Assembly: GCA_002297545.1 (NCBI GenBank)
Contig: DBLZ01000075.1
Location: 1 to 21,343 of the forward strand
Source: Prevotellaceae bacterium UBA711
Lineage (GTDB): Bacteria; Bacteroidota; Bacteroidia; Bacteroidales; Bacteroidaceae
Length of the DNA stretch: 21,343 bases
Reading direction: 5' to 3'
The notes under the pieces are model-generated. The model searched no databases and was not told the origin of the DNA. It worked only from the letters and a program-made list of their open reading frames with translations. Every line of letters starts with the position of its first letter. The first letter of the stretch is position 1. Made by a program: the position numbers and the translations under genes. Of this stretch, positions 7,216 through 15,300 are shown one piece after another.

Positions 7216-7494
7216 TTACTTATCAGATAAAATGCTTGGAATGCTATTTCCAAAAGTCTCTGCTTTTCCGTTAATTAGAGAATAGATTTCGTGTTGTATC
7301 ATTTCAACCCTTTCACTTAATACCGCACCACTGCGAATTCCAGCCATTGCATCATCGAAAGACAGGCCTTCTGGAACAGCCGTAAGCATGACGGTGTTTT
7401 CTCCATTCTTTAACAATAAATTTGTCTTGATTAAGACATTGAACTTCACGCCGTCAACATCGTTGAACGGCAAAGTTTTTGTTTGTGGAAACAT
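7216..7494 (-). CDS. Hypothetical 92-aa protein of the element
   Basis: The frame begins MFPQTKTLPFNDVDGVKFNVLIKTN and runs 92 residues without signal peptide or membrane segment. It reads as beta strands (VKFNVLIKTNLLLKNGENTVMLTAVP) followed by helices (SFDDAMAGIRSG, LSERVEMIQHEIYSLINGK). I recognise no family. It is supported by a near-perfect promoter at 7648-7678 and a matching terminator at 7149-7199, so it is a defined transcription unit. It is the only leftward gene in the element and is transcribed away from the capsid operon, an arrangement typical of a maintenance or regulatory gene. That role is inference. Confidence 0.65.
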   Translation of the reverse strand: MFPQTKTLPFNDVDGVKFNVLIKTNLLLKNGENTVMLTAVPEGLSFDDAMAGIRSGAVLSERVEMIQHEIYSLINGKAETFGNSIPSILSDK

Positions 7495-7499
7495 AACGA

Positions 7500-7641
7500 T
7501 AAATTTTAGGAATTTGGAAAAGGCGTGCCTTAGGTGTCCTATGCCTTATCGTGGGGCATTGGGGCGTTTCCGCTTGCCACACCATAGCACGCAATAGCTG
7601 TCTCGTAAAAAGAATCTTTGTCATTGTCACGATAATTTAGG
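7500..7641 (-). other. Long structured leader of the 92-aa gene
   Basis: The promoter at 7648-7678 implies a leader of about 145 nt. On the minus strand, CTATG and GGTGT segments lie in order before CATAG and ACACC segments, so the two pairings cross and would exclude each other. The stretch 7540-7600 is GC-rich compared with the rest of the element. Regulation by alternative folding is possible but untested. Confidence 0.3.
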
Positions 7642-7647
7642 ATGGTG

Positions 7648-7678
7648 CAAAGATAATGATTTATTTCGATACGGCAAA
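7648..7678 (-). promoter_or_regulatory. Consensus promoter of the 92-aa gene
   Basis: On the minus strand TTTG (7678-7675) is followed after exactly 19 bases by TATCTTTG (7655-7648). This is the Bacteroidetes sigma-ABfr consensus in sequence and spacing. It drives leftward transcription from about 7641. Confidence 0.7.
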
Positions 7679-7690
7679 GAAAATTGATGA

Positions 7691-7725
7691 TTTTTGATTT
7701 GCTTGCTTTATTGGATTATTATTTG
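7691..7725 (+). promoter_or_regulatory. Candidate promoter of the small RNA
   Basis: TTTTTG (7691-7696) is followed 21 bases later by ATTATTTG (7718-7725), one base off TAnnTTTG. It is divergent from the 92-aa gene promoter and would start transcription near 7731. Confidence 0.4.
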
Positions 7726-7730
7726 TAGCC

Positions 7731-7799
7731 TTGCATCGGTATGAGTCAGTACCTTGTGTGCGGCTCGAACCTCTATTCGGGACTTCGGTTCCTTTTTTT
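7731..7799 (+). ncRNA. Candidate ~70-nt structured small RNA or attenuator leader
   Basis: A promoter-like sequence precedes and an intrinsic terminator ends this stretch, and no reading frame fits it. The 5' half can fold GGTA-(8 nt)-TACC inside GCA/TGC and GCC/GGC pairs (7728-7763). The 3' half has two competing folds. GGGAC-TTCG-GTTCC with a T7 run is the terminator, whereas GAACC (7767-7771) can pair with GGTTC (7787-7791) and would break it. It may be a free small RNA or an attenuator in front of the capsid operon. It matches no RNA family that I can name. Confidence 0.45.
7779..7799 (+). terminator. Intrinsic terminator with UUCG loop
   Basis: GGGAC (7779-7783) and GTTCC (7788-7792) enclose a TTCG tetraloop closed by C-G, followed by seven T residues (7793-7799). 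This is a textbook rho-independent terminator about 150 bp upstream of the protease gene. Confidence 0.75.
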
Positions 7800-7867
7800 A
7801 TGTCCCATATTATTCGCTTCTTAGTTGCCAATTCTTATGGGGTTAGTACGTCTTTCAAATAAATCTG

Positions 7868-7918
7868 TGTCATATTGTCCTTTTGGCTTTGTGTCAATAT
7901 GACAATGCAATATCTTCG
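7868..7918 (+). promoter_or_regulatory. Capsid operon promoter with overlapping operator dyad
   Basis: TTTG (7888-7891) and TATCTTCG (7911-7918) are spaced by exactly 19 bases, one mismatch from consensus. Transcription would start near 7925, just before the protease start at 7949. The perfect inverted repeat TGTCATATTG (7868-7877) / CAATATGACA (7895-7904) spans the -33 element. A bound regulator would block the polymerase. Confidence 0.55.
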
Positions 7919-7948
7919 CAATCAGTTTGACAACAAAGACATACAAGA

Positions 7949-9199
7949 ATGCAGTATTACAACAAACTGGTAGTTGAAAAAGACAAATGTACGATATTCC
8001 TTTACGGGGATATAGGAGACAGTTCGGGGACTGTCAGCAGTGACGAGATTGTAACGGAACTGTTGGAGGCTTGCAGGGAAAGCAAGCCCGTTGAGGTAAG
8101 AATAAACAGCAACGGGGGCGAAGTGTATGCAGGTATTGCGATATTCAATGCGTTGCGGAACTGCGAGGGAAACGTAAGCATCTACGTTGACGGTGTGGCG
8201 GCTTCGATCGCGTCGGTTATTGCCCTTTGCGGAAAGCCTGTTAGGATGAGCCGCTATGCCCGCATAATGCTGCACCGTGTAAGCGGTTCTTGTAACGGAA
8301 CCGTAGAAGATATGCAAATGTGTATTGACGAGATGGAAAGCCTTGAGGACACGCTTTGCCAAATCTATTCCATACGTTGCGGTCAGACACCCGAAGAAAT
8401 CAAGACTTTGTATTTTGACGGGAAAGACCATTGGATAACAGCACAGCAGGCATTAGCACTCGGACTGATAGACGGTATCTATGACACGGACGTCATACCG
8501 CAAAGCGATAGACCGTCAGAGATTTACGGCACGTTCAACTACCGTTTCAATAACGCGGATGGCTCATGGTCTTTCAGGGCGCATCTGTGCCGCTTGCTTG
8601 ACATTTCCCCAAACTGTACAGACGAAAGCATCTATAAAGCCATAAAACGGCTTGTACGAGGCAAAAAAGCACAAGATAGCAACGAGGCTATAGACAGTGC
8701 CGTCAAGAAAGGTTGGATGGAGAACGGACAACGGAGTATGTTTGTAGCACTTGCAAGAAGCAACAGGCAGGCATTTGCAAAGTTCATAGAGGAAAGGGAA
8801 AGAAAGGATGCTTTGCAAGTAGAGAGGCTATTGGATGAGGCCGTTAGAACAGGCAGGGTGCTTCCGATGGAACGCACCACATACAAGAATATTGGGTACT
8901 CAATGGGCGCTAACGTCCTGGCAGAACTTGTCTCTATCAAGCCAAGTAATATGAGGGCTGCACGTTATATCGATATCGACAAAGAAGACCGTAGGAAATG
9001 GACACTGAACGACTGGAGGACATACGCACCACGTGAACTTGCAAGCAATCCAAAACTATATGAGGAACTAAGGAAAAAGGAGGGAATGACGGCTGCATCA
9101 ATGTCGTTGGATTGGTACAGGCGCAACAACCCAGAATACCTGAAAGAACATCCCGAATTCTACAAACAACTAATAGAACAAGAATACAAGAAACAATAG
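7949..9199 (+). CDS. ClpP-like prohead maturation protease with C-terminal extension
   Basis: Residues 1-185 are a ClpP/crotonase-fold serine protease. INSNGGEVYAG (52-62) is the oxyanion region, GVAAS gives nucleophile Ser86, IMLHR gives His109, and KDHWITAQQALALGLID gives Asp160. The spacing fits ClpP. Such domains in phage context are head-maturation proteases. Residues 190-416 are an extra region with helical segments (AIDSAVKKGWMENGQRSMFVALARSNRQAF) and a charged, aromatic tail (NPEYLKEHPEFYKQL). By position it could be a fused scaffolding domain, as in Mu gpI-type proteins. The capsid-like gene follows after 40 bp and is surely co-transcribed. The start ATG lies 31 bp after the promoter's -7 box. 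A housekeeping ClpP is unlikely because of the extension and the partner gene. Confidence 0.85.
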   Translation: MQYYNKLVVEKDKCTIFLYGDIGDSSGTVSSDEIVTELLEACRESKPVEVRINSNGGEVYAGIAIFNALRNCEGNVSIYVDGVAASIASVIALCGKPVRMSRYARIMLHRVSGSCNGTVEDMQMCIDEMESLEDTLCQIYSIRCGQTPEEIKTLYFDGKDHWITAQQALALGLIDGIYDTDVIPQSDRPSEIYGTFNYRFNNADGSWSFRAHLCRLLDISPNCTDESIYKAIKRLVRGKKAQDSNEAIDSAVKKGWMENGQRSMFVALARSNRQAFAKFIEERERKDALQVERLLDEAVRTGRVLPMERTTYKNIGYSMGANVLAELVSIKPSNMRAARYIDIDKEDRRKWTLNDWRTYAPRELASNPKLYEELRKKEGMTAASMSLDWYRRNNPEYLKEHPEFYKQLIEQEYKKQ

Positions 9200-9239
9200 T
9201 CGTCTCACTTGCTTTTAACATCAATAAAACAATACAAAA

Positions 9240-10112
9240 ATGGCATTAAACAAAGAAGTTTGGGTCGGTCAGATAAAAGAGAACTTTTACCCCGACAGCA
9301 GTTTTTTAAGAAAGGTGTTGGACTTTTCCTCAGAGGTTGAAAACAACAAAATCCACATGGCATCCGCAGGAATTGACCCACGAGTCTTGATTAACAATAC
9401 GACATACCCTATTGCAGTGGTCGGACGTGATGACGAGGACAACGAGATACTACTCGACAAGTTTGAGACGGAAAACACAATCGTCCGCCGTCCTGATGTA
9501 ATAGAATATAGTTACGACAAACTGGAAAGCGTTATACGTCAGCACAGGCAGACACTACAGAAAAGTGTTGCTATTAAGGCAGCACATGCCATCGCACCAT
9601 CAAGCGACACAGATTTCACGCCTGTAATCGAAACAACGGGTACAGTAACAAACGGACGAAAGCGTTTGACATTTGCGGACATACTGGCATTAAAGGAACG
9701 TTTTGACAGTGCGGAGATACCTTTGGACAGGCGTTTTCTAGTATTGCACCCCAAGCACGTTTCGGACTTGTTATTGGAAGACTTGAAACTGTATAAGGAC
9801 ATAACAAACATCGTGGACGGTGAGCCACTGAGATTTGCAGGCTTTGGGTGTTTTGCTTTCGCCCATATGCCGACATACAAGACAGTAGAGGGTACATTAC
9901 AAAAGATCGCTTTTGGTGGGCAGGAAACGGAGAACTTTGCTTCCTTTGCTTTCTACACAGACGAGGTCATGAAAGCAGATGGAGACATTTATATGTACTC
10001 AAAGGTTGATGATCCAGAGCAACGTGCAACGATTGTAGGATTTGACAAACGATTTGTTTGCTTACCTATACGCAATAAAGGTATTGGCGCAATTGTCAGT
10101 AAATCGGCTTAG
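9240..10112 (+). CDS. Phage major capsid-like protein
   Basis: The 290-residue product resembles major capsid proteins of Bacteroidetes phages in its layout. It has an N-terminal KEVWVGQIKENFYPDSSFLRKVLDFS, a strand with NNKIHMASAGIDP, SYDKLESVIRQHRQTLQKSVA, a RKRLTFADILALKERFDSAEIPLDRRFLVLHPKHVSDLL segment and a closing GIGAIV. I rely on pattern memory of the family (HK97/P22-like fold), not on a search. It follows the prohead protease in the usual head-gene order, but no terminase, portal, connector or tail gene is present. It may build a procapsid for element DNA, use a helper phage's packaging machinery, or act as a nanocompartment shell. No cargo-targeting tail is recognisable nearby. 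Confidence 0.75.
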   Translation: MALNKEVWVGQIKENFYPDSSFLRKVLDFSSEVENNKIHMASAGIDPRVLINNTTYPIAVVGRDDEDNEILLDKFETENTIVRRPDVIEYSYDKLESVIRQHRQTLQKSVAIKAAHAIAPSSDTDFTPVIETTGTVTNGRKRLTFADILALKERFDSAEIPLDRRFLVLHPKHVSDLLLEDLKLYKDITNIVDGEPLRFAGFGCFAFAHMPTYKTVEGTLQKIAFGGQETENFASFAFYTDEVMKADGDIYMYSKVDDPEQRATIVGFDKRFVCLPIRNKGIGAIVSKSA

Positions 10113-10142
10113 TATTTGGCGTTTTGACTATTATTTCGTATC

Positions 10143-10176
10143 TTAGCGGTGTGACTTATTAAAGTCACACCGCTAA
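10143..10176 (+). other. Perfect 15-bp hairpin after the capsid gene
   Basis: TTAGCGGTGTGACTT (10143-10157) and AAGTCACACCGCTAA (10162-10176) enclose ATTA. There is no T-tract. The TTTG near 10117 and TATCTTAG at 10139-10146 also resemble a promoter with 19-20-bp spacing, so the hairpin could mark a 5' end of the next gene's mRNA, an operator, or a processing/termination site. Confidence 0.55.
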
Positions 10177-10195
10177 TTAGTAAAAAGACATTACA

Positions 10196-10396
10196 ATGAG
10201 CATTGCAACAGAAATTAGAATCGGGATGGTTGAGCGGTTGATTTCAGAGCATTACGAACCCGAGAATCACAGCAAATGTTATCTAAACGTATGGCGGCAT
10301 TTCGTATTTCCTCAAATGGGAATTTCACAAAGGACGTTCACACGTTATCTGAAAGTCATAAAAGACAGGGAAGAAAGCCGAAAAAGGAAATTTTGA
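10196..10396 (+). CDS. 66-aa basic protein of the element
   Basis: The frame encodes MSIATEIRIGMVERLISEHYEPENHSKCYLNVWRHFVFPQMGISQRTFTRYLKVIKDREESRKRKF. It is basic, Trp/Tyr-containing and probably helical. QMGISQRTFTRYLKVI has the shape of a DNA-recognition helix (GIS-RTF-RYL). I know no named family, but small proteins of this look are common in Bacteroidetes mobile elements and phages. It lies 83 bp after the capsid gene, separated from it by a strong hairpin, so it may be expressed separately. A DNA-binding role near the right end is inferred. Confidence 0.6.
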   Translation: MSIATEIRIGMVERLISEHYEPENHSKCYLNVWRHFVFPQMGISQRTFTRYLKVIKDREESRKRKF

Positions 10397-10411
10397 ACAC
10401 TTTTTCAAAAT
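10388..10411 (+). other. AT-rich hairpin over the stop codon of the 66-aa gene
   Basis: AATTTTGAA (10388-10396) and TTCAAAATT (10403-10411) pair perfectly around CACTTT. It could weakly end transcription or protect the mRNA 3' end. Confidence 0.4.
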
Positions 10412-10560
10412 TGGTTTGAACACCTTTAAGCATCGTCTTAATTTATAGATTTTTTAAAGGAGAAACAGACCAAAAAGCACACACATTGTTTGTTTTCGGT
10501 CACATTGTGAACAAGAATTAACAAAAAGAAACAAACACTTTTCGTTTTTGAAAGTTAACA
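10412..10560. other. Non-coding right arm of the element
   Basis: No gene is seen. TTTGAACACCTTTAAG (10414-10429) nearly repeats 6480-6496. ATTAACAAAAAG (10517-10528) matches 6635-6646. A near copy of the end motif lies at 10538-10550. These echoes of the left arm support both stretches being element ends. Confidence 0.5.
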
Positions 10561-10571
10561 CATTTCGTTTT
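10561..10571 (-). repeat. Right terminal inverted repeat
   Basis: CATTTCGTTTT is the exact reverse complement of the left end at 6329-6339. The host reading frame resumes at the next base. Confidence 0.75.
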
Positions 10572-12153
10572 GTCGATTATAGAAAGCGATGCGATAAAGT
10601 ATGTCACCGCAATGGTAGGCCTCTACAACGAACGGATGAGCACCGAAGACAAGAACCTGTGCGCCATCGGATGCAGGAACCTTTGCAATGCCCTTATCCC
10701 CAAGGAGATGTTCGTGGATGCCTTCAGGTTCTGCCTCATCGGCATACGCATGTGCGAAGCCAACGGATTCCAACGGACACTGGCGGACCTGTACCTAGTG
10801 GCCGGCAGCATACACAACAATTTCAACGACAAGGAAATGGCCTTGCGTTGCTACACCAAGGCATTGGAGCTGTCACGCCAGACAGATTATGACGGCTCGG
10901 AATTGACGGCTCTAATAAGTTTGGCCGGCGTATATGCCTATATGGGCAGGATGGAAGAAGCCGGCAAATGCCGCAGGGAAATGATAGAAAAGGGCGGGAA
11001 CGACATATACGCCATATACTTTAGCCACTTGACCGCCGGATATATCCACGAGACCAGCGGAGAGAATTCAATGGCGCGGGAAGACTTCGTGCATGCCATT
11101 GCCTATGCGCAGGAAAACGGCATGTTGCCCAAATACATCGTATCGGCATACACGGCACTGGCAAAGAACTATGCCAAAGTGAGCATGCGCGATTCGGCCA
11201 TACACTGCTACGAACTGAGCAATGCCTATTGCCGGGAGCATGGCGTCCTCTCCACGCAGAAGACCAACATGAAGGCACTGATAGACCTCTATACCGAAAC
11301 GGGCAACCTGGCGCAAGCCAATGCCATGCGCCAAGACTACGCCTTGCTACAAGACTCGTTGCTCAACATAGACGAATACACCACATTCAAGAACCAGCAA
11401 TTCGAGTACGAACTGGACAAGCAGCTCGGGAAAATCCTGATGCTGACCGAGACGGCAGAAATCAGAAACATGGAGTTGCAACAGCAACGTAGGATGATGG
11501 CAGTGGTGGCAGTGGGCATGCTGGTCTTGGCATGCCTTTGCGTGTTGATCTACCGCAAGAAGAAGGAAACACAGGAGGCCTACCATAGCCTGTACCAGCA
11601 CAATCTGGAACTGCTCAGGCAATACAAGGAACTGCAACAGCTTAAAACGCAGTACGAATCCGTTGCCAGACAATGCCATGCCGACAAAACCAACACAGCA
11701 GACCCGGACACAAATATGGCAAAGCAGGATGCAAGTTCGACAAACCAAAACGCCACAATACAGACCCCGTCAACGTACAAAATGAGGGATGACCAACGAA
11801 ATGCCCTGCTGGAAGCCATAAACGACGTGATGAAAGACAGCAACAACTTTTGCCAGCCGGGATTCTCATTGGACAAATTGGCAAGCATGGTGAACTCCAA
11901 TTCACATTATGTCTCAGAAGTAATCAACGAGACATTCGCAAAGAACTTCAGGACATACGTCAACGAATTTCGCATACGCGAAGCCTCACACCGCCTTCTC
12001 AATACCAAGGACTATGGCAACTACACTATCAAGGCAATAGGAGAAAGCGTCGGTTTCAAGTCGCATTCCAATTTCACGGACACTTTTCGCCAAATCACAG
12101 GCATGACACCTTCCTTATTCATGAAAATGACACGCGAGGAAGCAATGGCATAA
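10572..12153 (+). pseudogene. C-terminal part of TPR/AraC regulator, interrupted
   Basis: This part carries all functional domains of a membrane-linked AraC-family regulator. TPR-like helices cover the first ~300 residues (FRFCLIGIRMCEANGF, MALRCYTKALELSRQ, AREDFVHAIAYAQENG, DSAIHCYELSNAYC). One membrane segment (MMAVVAVGMLVLACLCVLIYRKKKE) and a coiled coil follow. The end is an AraC DNA-binding domain (LDKLASMVNSNSHYVSEVINETF, IKAIGESVGFKSHSNFTDTFRQITGMTPSLF). The signal peptide and ~57 N-terminal residues lie at 6159-6328, beyond the element. The intact protein would sense a ligand in the periplasm and bind DNA in the cytoplasm, as in many Bacteroidetes glycan loci. A truncated form could start at TTG 10570 but would lack the signal peptide. 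The sulfatase and GH36 genes downstream are likely targets. Confidence 0.85.
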
Positions 12154-12228
12154 GGCAAAACTGGTGCTATTTCTTGAATAAGGATCATTGGACTGAGAAC
12201 ACATGCTTCTACGCATGGGAATAATGGC

Positions 12229-12236
12229 TACTTTTG
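12229..12236 (+). promoter_or_regulatory. -7 promoter element of the sulfatase gene
   Basis: TACTTTTG fits TAnnTTTG and lies 66 bases before the chosen start at 12302. A CATGC-TTCTAC-GCATG dyad lies upstream near 12202-12218 and could be a regulator site. No strong -33 is visible. Confidence 0.4.
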
Positions 12237-12301
12237 CAACAGCCATGAAGCCATTAGGCCACACTTTGCAAAAACTTATACATTATCCATACCAACCTAT
12301 T

Positions 12302-15300
12302 ATGAATAACATTACACACATCGCACGTTGGGGGTGCGCCATGCTTGCCGGCATACTCCCTGCAACTGGAGTTGCGCAAGAGACACAACCGTCACAGAAT
12401 CCGGAGAAGCCCAACATCATCTTCTTCCTTGTGGACGACATGGGATGGCAAGAGTGCTCGGTACCGTTCTACAACGAAACCCGTTCCGCGTTGAACAACC
12501 GCTACCGCACGCCCAACATGGAGCGTATGGCACAGATGGGCGTGAAGTTCACCAACGCCTACGGCTGCGCCATATCCTCACCCTCTCGATGCAGCCTGAT
12601 GACCGGAATGAACGCAGCACGCCACCGCGTGACCAACTGGACACTGGACTACAACACCAAGACGGATGCCGGAGGCGGCAGCCTGAACCTGCCCGACTGG
12701 AACTACAACGGCATACAGCCGGCAACTGTAACCAGCGCCAAGGATCTCAAGAACACGGCCGTGGCCACCCCGTTGCCACAGATACTGAAAGACAACGGCT
12801 ACTATACCATACACTGCGGCAAGGCACACTTCGGCGCAAGGCAGACAACGGGAGAGAATCCCCTGTCCTTCGGCTTCGACGTGAACATAGCCGGCGGTGC
12901 CAACGGCGGCCCGGCCAGCTATCTGGCCTCCAACGGATATGGCGAAGGGCAAAACTTCCATGTGGCAGGCCTGGAACAATACAAGGGCACAGGGACATTC
13001 CTCACCGAGGCCCTCACAATAGAGGCCCTAAAGGCTGTGGAGAAGCCCATAGCCGACAACCAGCCCTTCTACCTGTATATGTCGCACTACGCCATACACG
13101 CGCCATACGACCCCGATGACCGCTTCGTGGCCAACTATCGCGATGCCGACGGCCAGGGCAAGTACGACGCATTCCTCAATGCACGCCTCAACGACTCCGA
13201 AATAAACCATGCGGCCCTCGTAGAAGGCATGGACAAGAGCCTGGGAGACATACTCGACTTCCTGGAGGCACGTCCCGAAGTGGCCAAAAACACCATAGTC
13301 CTGTTCATGTCGGACAACGGCGGGCAGGCCGTATCCTGCCGCCAGGGTACGTGGAACACACAGAACTATCCGGCACGCGCCGGCAAGGGTTCGGCATACG
13401 AAGGTGGCGTGCACGAACCCATGATGGTCTATTGGCCAGGTGTGACCGAGGCAGGAACCATCAATGCAAACCGAGTGATGATAGAGGACTTCTTCCCCTC
13501 CATCATAGAAATGGCAGGCATAGAGGACTACAAGACCGTGCAGACGGTGGACGGACACAGCTTCGTGGACATTATAAAGAATCCCTCGCTGCAGCGCGAC
13601 AGGGTGAACATCTGGCACTTTCCCAACCTCTGGGGCGAAAGCCAGGACAGGGGCGAGGGCTATGGAGCATACTCGGCCATCATGAAGGGTGACTACCACA
13701 TGATATACTTCTGGGAAACACAGGAGCGCCGCCTCTACAACATACGCGAGGACATAGGCGAGACCAACAACCTGGCTGCCACCATGCCCGAACTGTTGAA
13801 GGAGCTTTCACAGGAACTGACTGACAGCCTGAAGGCATGCAACGCACAGCGCCCAACGCATAAGGACACCGGCCTGGAAGTGGCCTGGCCCAACGACGCA
13901 GTGCTACAGGCGGCTCCGGGCGACGCGATTGCCCCCTCGGAGTCCATTTTCAAGATGAGCGATGACGATACCAGGTACTATTACACCATTAGGGACAACA
14001 GGGACAACGATGGGACCTTGCTCCCGTTCTTTTGGACCTTGGGAGAGCACAACGGGTACAATGCCCTTCAATGCAGCAATGTGCAGGACGTCTACAAGCA
14101 GTTGTTCTACTTCACAAAAGGTTCTGCAGACAACACCTTCCATATCCACACTGCCGATAACCGCAATGTTGACTATCTGGAAGGAGTAACCAGTGGCAAT
14201 TGGACCGACGCACAGAACTCGACGTACAACACCACTACCCGTTTCCTACAATACGGGACAGAAACGTCTGGCGAATTCCAATTGATAAAGACCAGCTATA
14301 CTTCATATTACTGCCTGCAGATAGGGGGCGATCTGCTGAACGACAGGGGTACTGGCAATGGAGATGCCGCAAATATGAAGTGGGTGATAAACACCTATAA
14401 CGGGCACACTTTCAACAGCAACGACCCGGGAAGTCGCTATAGTTTCACATTGGTAAGCAGCGAATCTGCGAAGACGCTGGCAGCATGGAAAGAAAGCATC
14501 CTGGCCACTATTGGCTACGTGGGCAGCTACAGCGAAGACTGCCGCTCCGAAATAGAGGCCGTGAACACCTTGGATGACAAGTTGCGATTCGAGAGCACTC
14601 ACTCCAAAATAACCTTACAGGACGGCGGCTATTATTTCCTCAAGACCGCATCCAACCAAAACTACGCGGACGGCTACATGACCTATGCCGCCAACGGCAC
14701 CTCGATAGATTGCATGACCAAGACACTGGGCGAGAATGAGGCCTTGGAGGCAAAGCACGTGTGGAAGCTGACATTCAATGACACGAAGGCCGGCTACGAC
14801 TATTACCGCGTGCTCTCCTGCAACAACAACGGAAACGGCCTGAGCTTTGCCAAGGAAACAGGTGTCAGCGGAGAAGGCTGCCTGGCAAACGGCACGGGAT
14901 GGCGTTACCGCTTCGACGACATGGGCAACGGCCAATTCAAATTCCTGACGGGAGAAGGCGCACGCATCATCAGGACCGAAAGCAACGGTGTGGTATCATA
15001 CCATACGCAACAGAACTTCGATGCCACATGGTACATCATCCCCGCCACGTCATTGGACGTCAAGTTAGACCAAGGCGGTTATGCCACCACGTGCCTGCCG
15101 TTCGATGCCGCCCCCTCGGAGGGCATGAAGGCATACGCCGTGAATACCGTGTCACAGTCCACGGCATACCTGGAGGAAAAAGCCGACATCCCGGCAAACA
15201 ACGCCGCAATACTGCGCGGCAAGGCCGGCGAGACATTCAGGATGGGCATCGGACAGGCAGCCACATCCGACTGGACGGGCAACAAGCTTCTGGGTTCAAC

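Larger units (their letters stand above)
6329..10571 (+). mobile_element. AT-rich capsid/protease-encoding insertion element
   Basis: This 4243-bp block is bounded by the 11-bp inverted repeats AAAACGAAATG (6329-6339) and CATTTCGTTTT (10561-10571). It splits a regulator gene whose frame is restored by its removal. It is strongly AT-rich compared with both flanks. Its contents are a small putative DNA-binding protein, a convergent 92-aa protein, a candidate small RNA, a ClpP-like protease, a phage capsid-like protein and a 66-aa protein. No transposase, integrase, terminase, portal or tail gene is seen, so movement and any packaging would need a helper. No perfect target-site duplication is visible; the hexamers GGGGAT (left) and GTCGAT (right) agree at 4 of 6 positions. 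A prophage deletion derivative is the main alternative. Confidence 0.8.

Noticed and set aside
9240..10112. Encapsulin nanocompartment as the primary call
   Set aside because: A prohead protease gene directly upstream and location in a mobile block favour a phage capsid origin, and no encapsulated cargo enzyme is visible.
6323..10577. Six-base target-site duplication GGGGAT/GTCGAT
   Set aside because: Two of six positions differ, so it cannot be claimed; it is mentioned only as a possibility.
12203..12301. Upstream start of the sulfatase frame
   Set aside because: It would place 33 residues before a good signal peptide and would begin upstream of the -7 promoter element at 12229.
13028..13699. 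223-codon minus-strand frame inside the sulfatase gene
   Set aside because: It is antisense to well-conserved sulfatase codons and shows no family motif.
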